A program made the position numbers and the translations under genes. This document shows, piece by piece, positions 22,956 to 35,020 of a stretch of 64,000 nt of DNA. Source of the stretch: Pinus tabuliformis (Eukaryota; Streptophyta; Pinopsida; Pinales; Pinaceae). The notes under the pieces are model-generated. The model was not told the origin of the DNA. It worked only from the letters and a program-made list of their open reading frames with translations, and did no database searches. The stretch's first letter is position 1. The number at the start of each line of letters is the position of its first letter. The stretch spans positions 471,817,655 to 471,881,654 of the forward strand of contig CM062808.1 in NCBI GenBank assembly GCA_031772625.1, read 5' to 3'.

Positions 22956-23950
22956 TGTAACGTCCTCTACAAATTGAGGACAAATGGGACGTAATATCCT
23001 ATCCATCCCCGTAGGCTATAGTCCTCCATAAAGGGGAAAAAACCACAAAATACCCATTTTTGGGCAATTTTTGGGGAAACTGGGCTTAAAAAACCCAAAT
23101 TTGGGGTTTGGAGTAAGGTTTCCTCAATCACTTAAGAATATGAAACCCCTCTGGAAAATCTATAAATAAAGAAGGGTTTAATTCATTTTGGATCACCAAG
23201 TGTGGATTAATTCATTTGTTCTTGAGCATTAGGTCTGATAGTTTTTTACCCCTTCTATATATTGTTAATTTTGGTGGTGAAATATTCCACCCTAGTTGAC
23301 ATTCCCTTATTACCTCTCTACTTGGGCACTAGGGTCTCTAGTTGGTCAGTAAATTCTGTTGGATATTGGTCTCTTGTCTTTTTTTGGGCACAAGATTCCT
23401 GTTAAAGGTGAATGAATTTGGAGGATAATGCAAGATATCTTACTTCTGTTTGGCATACACCTCTCTTGAAGGAAGCAACAAAGTTTCTGAGTCCTTAATA
23501 TCTTGTTTTGGGCAAAGCACTTACCTTAGGTAGTGGATTCGTTTCTGGCACCTAGAGTAGAAAACCTCTTTTCTTTATTTAGTTTTTGCATGCACAGTTA
23601 AAAGGAGCACTTCTCTAGTTATTAATTCTCAGCCTTAGCTAAGGAAGCATGTTTGCATATCTCATATCATATTCAGTAGAGGTAGACTTTAATTGTCTTG
23701 TATATCCATGAAAGGAAGGTGCATTAGGATTAGGAGTTAAGAAAGTTGAGACATTGTTGTACAAGTTTCTAGATTCATTGTACCTTCTAGACTAAAGGAA
23801 AAGTTAATGGTAGTGTTTGAAATTTTTAGTTATTTCCTGTTTCAAAGAGTAATAAATAGTGATGTGATTTGATTTTCAAATATGTGTACTTGTTGTTACT
23901 TTCTTCAGTGGCATGTGCTTCCCTATTCAGAACAAGGGGTTTTTCTATAG
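22956..23950 (+). mobile_element. Possible solo LTR
   Basis: TGTAACGTCCTCTACAAATT at 22956 looks like a plant gypsy LTR start. A TATA box (CTATAAATAAAG, 23160) follows about 200 bp later. The sequence between is rich in GGGG/CCCAAATTTGGGG words. I could not find the matching CA end or a target duplication; the right limit is a guess. Confidence 0.3.
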
Positions 23951-24940
23951 TATCTAGCCTCCAAAGCTTCTTTAATGCAAACTAAATATCAAATCATGCC
24001 CTTGTACTCCAAAGCATCAAAGGCATCACCCTAGAGAAGCTCCAAAGTAGACCAATGAGCTTTTATAGGCCAACTCCAACCCCATGTCACCATACAAGTG
24101 TTGACATCACTGCTACAAAAATTATTCTGAAGTGTTGCATCCTACACTAATTCCTAAGATGGATGCCAAAAGGGGTTCTAGAATGAGGCTCAACCTTCAT
24201 TACCACATTTAAGACTTTTCAAAGGGATCAGTCCCTTTAAACCATACCAATTTTTACACTTTCAAAATTTGCCTCTATTCCTATCAATTTTATATTTTGT
24301 ATTGAAAATTCAGGCCTATTTTACTTGTTTATTAACTTTAGGAACAATTATAGGTCAGATCCAGTAAAATGTCAACAACTTTGTGGGTTAGGTTGGCATT
24401 TCTCCAAATACTATCACACATGTATATATAATCACACATTTTCCTTTTTAGATCTTGATTGGTTAAACAAAAAGGTTCGTTGCCTGTGTAATTTTGTCCC
24501 ATACCTCCACATCAGCACTCATAGATAATAATCTTCTTAATTCTTCATTTGTGTGCATAGTAAGGTCCCTTTTGGTTGCTATTTTTGATGGAGCAACCTC
24601 TGTCAGTACACCTTTTACCACAGAGATGTTGTTGGATAGAAATCTCCAGAGGAGTCTTACACCAGACATATAAATGGCTATTGTATATCACAATAATAAG
24701 TATTAACATATGAAGATGTGGCAGACCCTAAAATCTATGCATTCAATCCATTACTTTTTCTTTCATTTTAGATTTTGTTTTGCATAGTAGATGTGTTGTG
24801 GCACTTGAGTGTAAATTGGCCAAACCTAGATTCTCATGTGTCATGGAAATTCAACATATGCCTTGTTCACCTAAGAACTACTTGTAACTCATATTAGGTA
24901 CTCATGTATAATTTCAACTCATCCCACTTAACAAGTTACT
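23950..24940. other. Non-coding, nothing recognised
   Basis: Short frames on both strands near 24325-24670 overlap each other and carry no motif I recognise. Confidence 0.4.
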
Positions 24941-27475
24941 AAGACAAGGACCATCACATGCCATAACACCTAACATGCCTTAGAATTCCTTGGCACTATG
25001 TGGCATGTGTTAACATCCCCTACATTCCTTGGCATGCTTTGACACTCCCTAGCACACTGTGGCACTTCTTGACATGCCTTGGTACTTTAGCATACCTTGG
25101 CATTGCCTAGCATATAACCTTGTCACTCCCTCCTTAACACACCTAGAAATCATTGAAACTCCCGCTCACACACTATTATTCGTTCATTTCCATGCATTTA
25201 TACCTTGAAATCACTGACACTTCCTATCACAAACTCTTAGTCATTCATTTTCATGCATTATTTTCACCTAGTGTTCCCTTGTTTTTCCTTATGTTTCCCT
25301 GACACCCCTTAACACTCCCTAGCTCACCCTAGCACTTGACACATCTTAGCAAACTGCCTTAACGCTTTAGCATTCCTTGGCACTACATAGTATAACTTGT
25401 CACTCTCTCCTTAGCACACCTAGAGGTTGTTGACAATCTTGGTCACAAAGTCTTATTCATTCATTTCCATGCATTTTTACCTAGTGCTCCCTTGTGTTTC
25501 CGTAGCACTTCTTATCACTCCTTGACATGTGTTGTTACACCCTAACATGTATGACATCTTGGCATGTTGCCCTAGCCTCTAGCATGCCTTAACACTACCT
25601 AGCATACCTTGTCAATTTTTCCTTAACACACATAGTTCTCCCTTGTGTTTCCCTGGCACTCCCAGCTAACACTTCCTTGCACGCATTGGCAGACCTTGGC
25701 TGCATGTTGCCCTAGAACTCTTGCATTCCTTAGCATTACCAAGCGTGCCTTGTAACTCCCCCTTAACACACTTGGAACTCACTAACACCCCATGGCACAC
25801 ACTCTTATTCCTTCATTTCCACGCATTATGACCTAGTGCTCCCTTGTGTTTCCCTAGCACTCCCTAGCACTCCTTGGCACACATTGGCACACCATGACAC
25901 TTGTCACATCTTAGTAGGCTTTCGTAGCACTCTATTGTCTATTGGAACTACTTATCACACGTTTTCACTCCCTCCTTAGCACACCTATAACTTGTTAACA
26001 CTCCCTATCACACACACACATTCATTCATTTACATGTAATTGAAATGAGTCCTTGCTTGTGTTTCCTTGGCAATCCTAATATGTGTTGGAGCCACATCCT
26101 AGAACCTAGCATACATTGGCATACCTTAGCACTTGGCATGTCTTGACATGCCTAACATTCCTTGGAACTTTCTAACATGTGTTAGCACTTCTTGAAACTC
26201 CTTGCACACCTTGGCACTCCCTAGTTTTCATGCCGTCATAAATAACCTTACTTTTTTTGTGACTTGGGAACCCAACCAAGTCATTGAAAAAACAGTGTTG
26301 TGCCTAGACCAAAGTCTCCCTTTGTCTCAAGCTAATTTTTCCATCCTCTTATCACAATCATAGGATTTCCTCATACAAGTCCTAATATGAAATTCTCCTA
26401 ACACACTTCTTCCATGGGACACCTAGAATTCATTGACACTCCCTGGAATAATCTCTTATTCATTCATTTCCATGAACTTTGACCTAGTTCTCCCTTGTGA
26501 TTCCCTAACACTCCCAAACACTCCTTGACATGCATTGACACTCTCTGGCATATGTCAGTATGCCTTTTCATTCCTTGGCATGCCATGGCACTCCTTAATT
26601 ATCATGCCCTCATAACTACCCTTATATTCTTTTAGACTTAGGAACCCAAACATGTCCTACCTCGACTACAACAACTTTACCAAGTTACATTTACTACAAC
26701 TAGACTATGCCTTGTTCCCCTAATGGACTATAAATCATCTTAGGCTTCTCATGTCCAATCTTAACTCATCCCACTTAACAAGTTACCAAGTCAAGGCTCA
26801 CATCCAACCGTGCCCATAAAACAACTAAGAAACATAGTTTACATCTTCACATGCCATAACATTTGGCACGTATAACAATACATTGGCACTACATGGCACA
26901 CATTAGCAACCCCTACATTCCTTGGCATGATTTTCCACTCCCTAACAGACCCTACCACTCCCTAACATGCCCTAACACTCTAGCATGCCTTGGAACTGCC
27001 TAGAATATACCCTTGTCACTCCCTCCTTAACACAATTAGAACTTTCTAACACTCCCTATAACACACTCTTATCCATTCATCTCCACGCAATTTGAACTAG
27101 TTCTCCCTTGTGTTCTCATGGCACTCGCTGACACACATTGGCACACCCTTGGACTTGGCACATCTTAGCATGTCCCCTTGGCACAATAGCATTCATTGGA
27201 ACTACCTAGAATACCTTGTCACTCCCTCCTTAGCACACCTGGAATTCGCTAACAATCCCTGTCACGTACTCTTATTCATTCATTTCCGTGCATTTGAAAC
27301 TAGTGCTCCCTTGTTTTTCCCTGACACTCCTTAACTCTCCCTAGCATGCATTGGCACACCTTAGCACCTAACACATCTTGTCATGTTTCCCTAGCCTCTA
27401 GAATTCCTTAGCACTACCTAACATACCTTGTCACTCCCTCCTTAGCACACCTTGAAATCACTGACATTGTTATCA
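24940..27475 (+). repeat. Degenerate TTGGCAC / CCTTAGCAC minisatellite, right block with higher-order units
   Basis: Short words (CTTGGCAC, CCTAGCAC, CTTGTCACTCCCTCCTTAGC, CACTCCCT) build longer units of roughly 200-210 bp or multiples. The anchor TTCATTCATTTCCATGCAT recurs at about 25180, 25240, 25462, 25812, 26023, 26462, 27072 and 27280. No coding frame runs through it. E3 is inserted at its right edge, and satellite vocabulary stops between 27470 and 27482. Confidence 0.85.
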
Positions 27476-29339
27476 CCTAGATTGAACCTCAGGCTGAAGG
27501 AAGGCAATGCCAGGGTAACCACAAACCACGCTTAGCCAAGTAGCTAGCCCTACTAGGCCGGGAGAGGGCTCTCTCTGTAAGGATCTCAGCCAAGATGACT
27601 GGATTAGGAAAAGGATTTTAGGCTAGGTATAGTAGCACAAAGTTTTGATTGGATTTTGAAGGGGTTTTGCTGGATCAGGAGGAGCTGGATAGTTTAGGGC
27701 TAGGGAATTAGGTCAAAATTGCAGGGTGTTCAATGGGGCAAGGTAGGTATAAGGTTTAGCACTCTAGGGCTTGATGGGTGAGATGTTTTAAGACTGGTGA
27801 GAGGCTAGGAAGAGCATGTGATTACCATGGATCCTTCCCAAACTATAGAAAACATATAATGGTGAATATTTCCCCAAAGTGGAGTAATGATGTAATGAAC
27901 TTTGCCTATCAACTTGAAAACATTCACTTAGAAGCAATGAAATGATTAACGAAATACACAAAACATACTAACATATGATCAAAAGAGAAGAAACTGTACT
28001 AAAACTCCATACCACATGGATCCCAGAAAAATAGCTACAATTCTTATTAATCTCCTGCTAAATTGCCACAAAATGATGTATAATCAAGGTATGAGCATCC
28101 GGCTACAATGAGAAAGAATAAGAATATATAGGCATTGTTTCAACCTCTTCCCATCCTCAGGGGTCGAATCCCTAAGATGAGGAGCTAATATAACCAACGC
28201 TGAACAAGAAATAGGAATATAGGCATCTTAACAACTTGCCTCTAAAAGTGAAAAACTGATTCATTTGAGCTCAAATTGACTTTTAATGTAATGAATCTAC
28301 CCTATACTACTAATTATATATCATATTTACAAGCCAATACATCATTTACATCAGTAAAACATCCTCCATGAGAGAAAAGCCACGAACACAATTAAAACAT
28401 AGAAAAATAGCCATCCTATGCAAAATTTGCCCTATAGGAAGTGCCACTAGCCCAACGCATAGTGCCATCTTTAGGTCCTTTTTGGAACCCTTCCCGGCAT
28501 CCAAATTGAGATCATGATAGCTCATTGGAAAGGTATTCAAGTATACTTTCCAAAACACTTGGAATTTCTTCACTTGAAGCTCATTCAACCCCTCAAAAAT
28601 TGATTCTTCCAAGATTTCTTTTGTGTGTCCAAAAAGTGGCAAAAAGGTCATTTTTAGGGTGTTTTTTGACCTTTTGGTGGACCAATTCTGCCCCAAAAAC
28701 TGTTGGCATTATGATTCAGGTTTGGCTCTATGGCACAGGTGTTGTAATTGATGGCAACTCCCTCAAGTGACAAATCTCTGCTCAAGCTCTCAAAATCATA
28801 GAAAATGAGATACTCACAGGTGAGCCTAAGAAAAGTTGCGGACTCGCAGGTGCCCCGAACAAGAGGTGCGTACATACCCGTAGGTACTCCATTCAAAAGG
28901 TGCAGAACTCAAATTCACTCACTCCAATGCAAAGAAGTGCGTGCACGTGGGAATTTTTATGATTAATTCATGGTATCTTGTCCGATGTGCTTGATCCTAT
29001 GGTTTTGGTCCGTGGTATTGATTCTAAATTATTGAGCCCTAGGTTTTTGGGTCCCTTGTATTGGTTCTCTATGGTTTTTCTTCATGGTTTTAGTAAGGGC
29101 TTGCCTATAAAAAGGAAAGGAGATCATTTGGCTAGTTACTTGACAAATTTGAATATCTTAAGATCTGAAATTTTAGGTGATCAGTTTGAAAGGCAAGATC
29201 TATATCAAGGTGAAATCTGTAAATCATAAAGGCGGATCTATTGATAAGTCGTGATCTCTTTGGTGCATGATCAGATCTGTGGATCTGACGGTCTATGGCA
29301 CATTGGACGACTGATAATCTGGCCCTAGTCAGAGGTCGG

Positions 29340-29500
29340 TAGGCGATCCACAGTGCAGGTGCAGAGGTCCGCAGTGGAGTAGAAGGCGCGGGTGCGGAGG
29401 TACGCATCGCAGCAGAAGGCGCAGGTGCAGAGGTGCGCAGAGAGACAGAAGGTTCAGTGCATGGGTACGCAGACAAACAGAAGGATCAGGTGCGGAGACT
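29340..29500 (+). repeat. 36-bp degenerate tandem repeat inside the copia solo LTR
   Basis: Units like GCGCAGGTGCAGAGGTGCGC with a following AGAAG recur about four times at a 36-bp step. In the minus frame this gives a 12-residue repeat (LRTSAPAPS). Confidence 0.8.
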
Positions 29501-30232
29501 CGCTGTCAGGAAAACAGTGAAGGTGTGGATCTGAGCAGTGGTACGTAGTTCAGCAGAAGAGCTAAGTGCGGTGGTACGCAGAGCACAAATCGGATCAAGT
29601 GCGAATCTGCGCAATCAAGGCACAGAAAAAATTGCAGACATCCGTAGGCTGCTATTGGTGAAGTTGCGGACCCCTTTTGAAATCATTATTGACTACCTTT
29701 TATCTATCGTTGCAGAGTTCTAGGTTTCTGGTATTACTTTTCTGTTTACAGCATTCTAAGAAGTTGGGTGATTCATTGGTTGATTGTATAAGGAGATTGG
29801 GTGATTCACATGTACTTGATGATTATTTGATCTTCCTAGATCCAGTCTGAAAATTGATGAAACGTGGTCCTCAAAGTAGTAGAAGAACTAAGAGGGTTGT
29901 AGCTCCCTTCGAGGAGAGACTGGAAAACGAGAGAGAGTTGTAGCTCTCTGCAGGTTGTAGCCTGCGTACTGGTAAAGGACTGCACCAGTACAAAATCATT
30001 GTAAAAAGAAGTTTCTAATTGAAAAAAGATAGAGACATATTGTAGCAGGTGGTTTTCACCCACATTGGGTTTCCACCTTATATCTGGTGTTCTTTGATGT
30101 GATTGTCGGTTTTTCTTGTTCTTGTTCATTATTATATAGTACTGGCATACAAGTTAATGATCTATATCTGAAGAATAACTTAAAGTATAAATCTGGAAGG
30201 TATATTGAAAAGAATTAAATAATACTGATTCA

Positions 30233-30244
30233 CCCCCCCCCCCC
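30233..30244 (+). repeat. Poly(C) run near the LTR end
   Basis: Twelve or so C residues 20 bp before the 3' end of the solo LTR, as in many copia LTRs. Confidence 0.85.
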
Positions 30245-30264
30245 TCTCAGTATTATTTCCATCA

Positions 30265-31217
30265 AAAACTTAGAAAATCCATAAGGTGCATGTAATCATC
30301 ACTCTGAATCCAAAAATGCAAGACATTTGTCCATTGGATGCCCCTAGGAAAAGCGCAGCACCATTGCCAGATTTTCTGTGTGTGCAATTTCCAAAATTTG
30401 CAAAAAGCAAAATCTCCTCCAAACCTGACCAAAATTGGTGAGCAGCACCACCATAAAGCATCTTGATGATCCAAGGAAGCTTCAGAAAGCAACCTAAGCC
30501 TATCCTCCTCTTTTTTTCCCTTTATAGCCTGCCTTAGCCTAGCTTTCATCTTTTTTACCCTCATGTTGCAAATTTTGTTTCAAGTCTTGTAATGGTAGGC
30601 TATGTGCCTGATCATATGATTGTCCCTATCAACCTTTTGCAACAACTTCTCTAGGTGCAAATTGACTCTCTCAAGCCAAGTCTCTCTATCATCCTCAATT
30701 TCCTTTTCAATAGGAGACAAAATGACTAGTGCCTCCTTGTCACTTTGTCGTTTTACCTTGAGAAGTTCCAACTCCATGAAGACCTTCTTGTCACTCAACT
30801 GCTTGTTCTCTTGTTCCAAATATGTGATGAAATACTTGGCTCTCTCCAAATTGTCCATCAATGATTGGACTTGAGCCTCCTTTTCCTGTATGATGATGTC
30901 CTTTATTGTTTCTTCATCCCGAGCCTCTAAGTGAATTGTTTGAGTATAATGATGCTCAGGCTCATCATGCTCTGTCAATTCAAAATCTCTCTCTTCATCC
31001 TCATCATCAAAAAATTTCCTCTGACATCTTTTCTTTCCCTTTGTGTAGCTGATGCACCTATACCTGTTGTGTTGATGAAGAAAGCAAAGCCCCTTCCACA
31101 TCTTGTGGAGCTAGCATTTGCCTATGAGTTGATGAAGAAGGAAAGGTCCCTTCCATATCCTGTGGAGCAAACACTTGCCTATTAGTTGCAAACAATCTCC
31201 TTGTGCCCCTCTGATAT
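30265..31217 (-). pseudogene. LTR-resident ORF of E3, copy A, C-terminal half (coiled coil)
   Basis: This minus-strand frame lies inside the E3 LTR. From 31101 to 30580 it is open for about 173 codons and reads as an acidic then heptad-rich protein (FFDDEDEERDFEL, then NLERAKYFITYLEQENKQL and KVFMELELLKVKRQSDKEAL), a strong coiled-coil candidate. Further frame to 30265 has KARLRQAIKGKKEEDRLRLL and hydrophobic sequence. A short duplicated segment near its start reads FAPQDMEGTFPSSSTH then LAPQDVEGALLSSSTQ. It joins the segment at 42293-43160 across the E2 insertion. The same ORF is present, more decayed, in copy B. I do not recognise a family. Confidence 0.6.
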
Positions 31218-31222
31218 GTCAT

Positions 31223-32102
31223 TGTTGGGTAGTGGATCCCCCGCGTAATGGTTTTGGGGCTTAAAGCCCACAATTTTGGGTAATGGTATTGTAAAGGCTC
31301 CATGAAGTGCGTGGAGCGCGAATTGTAATGAGTCAAGTCAAAGGGTTGTCTGCCTAAAATATTGTAATTTAATATAGAATGTGTCAGCCTACCCATGGTC
31401 CGCAAACCATGGGAATGTATAAATAGAGCGAGGCTCTAAGTGTAGAGGTAGCTTTATTCTGATCTAAAGTGTTATGGGTTCTTGAATGCGATATTCGCTC
31501 TGAGTCTATAAGTCTGGGTCATGGTTGGTAGTAGTAAGAGTAGGCTATGCAGCTGTGTGCACAGAGGCCTGGTAGAGTTCGCAGCTGTGTGCACGAAACC
31601 CTGCAGCTATGTCCGCAGGGTAGGAAGTGGATTGTAACTAGAAAAAGAATTAATAAAGATAAGTTGGTTTTAGAACATCACGTATCTATTTCTATATTTA
31701 TGTTTATGCATCTGGTTACAGTTTATGGTTGCGTGCATGTCTGTTTATGTTGAATGGTAAATGAAAGTATTGAGCCCTCTTAATTTAGTTCAAGATCTAT
31801 AATAATAATAAGCTCAGTAAAGGGTAAAGAACATTTGCGCCCTCCATTTAAGTCGTGCACAGGTAATTACATTGGACAAACAGCTGCGCAGAAGTAGTAC
31901 ATCGCATAGATTGGGACCACGAGCCTTCCAAGACCCATCAAGACATCCCAAGGGTGTGGAAACCTTGTTCCAACACCCTCCCATACTACCTCGAGTGAGA
32001 CCTCAGGCCACGCTCCGCGGACTATTGCCGAAAGGGCTGATAGTGTGGGATTTGTTTGGTTAAAACACTTATGAACCTTGGTCAGTCCCAAATAAGCCAA
32101 CA
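31223..32102 (+). repeat. E2 5' LTR (880 bp)
   Basis: TGTTGGGTAG to AAGCCAACA. It matches the 3' LTR (39647-39812 plus 41571-42287). In the first 166 aligned bases I count 14 differences by hand, all transitions. A near-palindrome (31392-31413) and TATA box (31418) mark the promoter. A degenerate triple GCAGCTGTGTGCGCAG unit lies at about 31546-31620. Confidence 0.93.
31392..31424 (+). promoter_or_regulatory. E2 promoter: palindrome plus TATA box, 5' LTR copy
   Basis: A 22-bp palindrome-derived sequence (CCCATGGTCCG, then CAAACCATGGG) lies five bases before TATAAATAG. In the 3' LTR the same site is a perfect palindrome. Confidence 0.65.
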
Positions 32103-32104
32103 AT

Positions 32105-32122
32105 TGGTTCCGTTCCTAGGAC
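32105..32122 (+). promoter_or_regulatory. E2 candidate primer-binding site
   Basis: TGGTTCCGTTCCTAGGAC starts two bases after the LTR end. TGG pairs with a tRNA CCA tail. It resembles a decayed tRNA-Asp-type site, but the tRNA is not certain. Confidence 0.5.
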
Positions 32123-34060
32123 CGGGATCTGCCTAAGGGATGTCTGATGTCAGAACACTAGAGCCCCACGAAGAAGGAAATTGAAGAGTGGTTGGATTAG
32201 AAGCTTCACAAGTTTGTGGTACAAGAAAACAAAACTTCACAGATATCTGAGAAGAGGTGGCTGAATCACTAGTATATACGGAAATCCACGAGATCTTATT
32301 TGTGACCTTCTCTTTAGAACTGTATGATTGGATCGCGAGCTTAGTCAGCAGCCAAGGAAGGTATAAGCTTGATTAACCGATAGTGTCGACTCCGAAGCTA
32401 GTACATAGACTAGAGGCATCAGAAGATAAGATCGCACGGGCCATGGACCACTGGCTTGACTAGATGATAGGAAGGTTTATCACTGAGTTCGCAATAGACA
32501 CAACCGTGAGCTATAGCGAAGTAAAGGGGCATTTTCTCAAGGGACCACGAGGTAGGTACATCAAATCCCTGAATACCTGGATTAAGATGCTGTTATGTGA
32601 AAAGTAGGTTATCTAAATACATTAATGAGTGGAACGATGTGGAGCGGAAAAGTCTACAAAGGGATTGAAGGGTTTGGGAACAGTCCTTTAGTTTCACCTT
32701 CATGAGAAAGCGAGGAAGAGCACACTCGGGCTTCTCTGAGAAGTGTGGTCAATTTGATAAGGTAGTGCATCCCACATTTATCACCTACACTTACGCCATC
32801 ACCCACTTCACCTACTTAACCTCCATCTTCGACCACCCCACCCCCACCAAACCTGCAGTTCAGCACGGTGAGCACGACCAAGCTATCTGTATTCAGAGGA
32901 GTAGGGAATGAGGACCCAGATCAGTTATGGTTCGTGGTAAGAGCAGTGTGGGAAGCACACAAAGTTGCAAATGACAACTCAAGAAGACCACATTAGTGAG
33001 CGTGCTATAGGATTGTGCACTAACATGATATATCAAGCACTCGAACGATCACCCAAATGAAGGAATAGTGAAGATCCAGAATGTGTTGAACAGAGAGTTT
33101 AACCAGCCGAAGTTAGAGACACAGTCAATCATTGGGTTTAAGGAAATTGCGATGCTTCTAGGTGAAACCCCCTGGGATCTGGATCAAACACTGAAAAGTA
33201 TGATCCGTGAAGCCAATATGACAGTGACGGATGCACAACACCATGCATGGTTTCTGGCATCTTTGACACCACACCTAAGGACAACGTTGTCATAGTAGAA
33301 GCTCTCAACCCAGGTAGAAGCATTGGAAATGGCGATGAGGTTACATGAAACCCTGATATATGATCCTGGGTTGGGAGTCCAACAAATCCATGTGCAACTA
33401 CAAAACCTATGCTTGGAGATGCAGAGCTTGAAGTAGGATAGGGCGCCCCAGCCAAAAGTGCACGAAGAAGTGTTCTGCATAAAATGTAAAGGCCAGGTCC
33501 ACGATAAGGATCACTACCCAATATTCGCAAACTATTTGGTAGGAGGGGGACCAATTCAATTGAGACCAGAGGCACAAGCGGGGCCAATTGCGGCACCCGC
33601 GCTCTAGTGTGTGATCTGTCAAGTGGGAGGAAAGCACACAATGGACAACTGTCATTTGTTGCAAAAGTATACACAGACTCCCCAGCAGTTATTTGCAACT
33701 TTTGTAGATTAGTGGGCCATGATGGGCGTATGTGTTGCAGCTATGAGTTAATGATAGAGCGGACCCCAGCATATAGAATGCAGATGAAAATGCGAGGCCT
33801 TGACCTAGCCACGGGGATGGCGCAGGGGGGGATTTCAATGGCGAGGTCGAGGACGAGGAGGACTGGGGACAGGAAGGGGCTGTAGATAGTTAATCTGTTA
33901 CGATTATGGAGGACCAGGGCACTATGCTCGTGATTGTACCAACCCAACAAGAATATCTTGTTCGTACTGTGAGCAGTTTGATCATGAAATGATAGATTGT
34001 CCTACGTTGATCGCACAAATGTGCGAGAAAGGGGTACTATAGCCTACTCCGACCCGTAAC
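32123..34060 (+). pseudogene. E2: Gag with capsid domain and five zinc-knuckle-like motifs
   Basis: The N-terminal part (32123-32900) is badly broken. The capsid region follows (PDQLWFVVRAVWEAHKVAND, then KIQNVLNREFNQPKLE and LHETLIYDPGLGVQQIHVQL). CCHC motifs, which bind the genomic RNA, are at 33476-33517 (last Cys is Tyr), 33608-33652 (five residues before His), 33694-33735 (CNFCRLVGHDGRMC), 33896-33937 (second Cys is Tyr) and 33959-34000 (CSYCEQFDHEMIDC). The third is in another frame from the rest, so at least two frame shifts occurred. Most gypsy Gags have one or two knuckles. Confidence 0.8.
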
Positions 34061-35000
34061 ATCCAAATGTTGAGGTCTAAACCTCACGAAGAAAACCCCA
34101 ATGTGAACATGATGCTCAGAAGTGAAGCGACTACAGGGGCAGATAAGGGGAAGCAACCTGAAGAAGATACATGGGTTTGCAAGGCTCCTACAAAGGAACC
34201 TAAGTTTGACTTGGAACGTGCAAAGGAGAAATTTATGGAAGCTAAGAAGAGCTTCGCAGAGGCCTCTGCTTCAGGTAGTAAGGATCAACCAGAGCCGGGG
34301 AAGGATCCTTCTATGCTTACTACCTTTTTAGAGACATGCATGAAGCTGCTGCATGACAATAAGGTAGTTAAAGGACTACAAGAGCTTATCACTAGGTGCG
34401 CAAGGTCGGGTGAACCACGCATAGTCTGGAAACTAGGAAAGCATGCATTATGCACCGGGAGGGAAATGGGATTGACGGCGCAGATTGGTGAGTGTGAGCT
34501 GGATCGGGTAATCCTAGACTTGGGTTCGGATGCGAATGTGTTACCAAAGTAGATGTGGGAACACATGGGCAAGCCCACATTACAGTGGTCTCCTATTCAA
34601 TTACAGATGGAAAACCAACAAAAGATCTTGCCCATGGGAAGGTTGCAAGGGGTAACAGTGGACATTGAAGGCATGAGCATGTAGACGGACTTTAAGGTAA
34701 TAGAGATTGCTGATGACAGCAACCCTTACCCTGCATTGCTAGAAATAGACTGGGCCACGGATATGAATGGAGTCATCAACCTGAAGAAGCGAAATATGAT
34801 ATCCAATAAAAAGTCTTTATGCATAATAGTTTTGCTAGATCCAATTGAAGGAGTGCGCTACACTGAACCTGTACGCGGCAATGAGCTAGATTGTATCTAC
34901 AAGATAACTGTGTGAGATCAAGAATGGGTGAACCCGACTGCAGATGGAAGAATCTCATGGGAGCATGCGGGTTCCTATGCCTCAGATTTAGACGAAGAAG
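34061..35000 (+). pseudogene. E2: aspartic protease region
   Basis: An open stretch of 161 codons (34067-34552) has a charged linker (KEKFMEAKKSFAEASASG) and then ECELDRVILDLGSDANVLPK, where DLGS stands at the DTGS/DSGA active site; Asp and Gly are kept. A TAG follows the Lys, then MWEHMGKPTLQWSPIQLQ and MGRLQGVTVDIEGM continue the fold. The protease would cut the polyprotein. The copy has further stops. Confidence 0.75.
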
Positions 35001-35020
35001 ATGAATGATGGCACAATCGA

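Larger units (their letters stand above)
28696..30269 (+). mobile_element. Copia-type solo LTR inserted in E3 copy A
   Basis: The insertion is 28701-30264 (1564 bp), begins TGTTGGCATT and ends ATTTCCATCA. It is flanked by AAAAC at 28696-28700 and 30265-30269. The uninterrupted sequence CCCCAAAAACTTAGAAAATC is present in copy B near 52511, a direct empty-site control. The CACCCCCCC...CTCTCAGTATT end resembles plant Ty1/copia LTR ends. No internal coding region is present, so it is a solo LTR left by recombination between LTRs. Confidence 0.92.

Noticed and set aside
24463..24669. 68-codon minus frame as a host exon
   Set aside because: No motif, no splice context that I could defend, and it overlaps a plus-strand frame.
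24940..27475. Possible CRISPR-like array
   Set aside because: Repeats are degenerate, spacing is irregular and the context is a plant genome; it is a minisatellite.
28978..29476. Frames inside the copia solo LTR as genes
   Set aside because: They lie within an LTR proven by its duplication and derive partly from the 36-bp repeats.
33138..33698. 186-codon minus-strand frame in E2 Gag
   Set aside because: It is opposite the capsid and zinc-knuckle coding sequence and has no recognisable domain.
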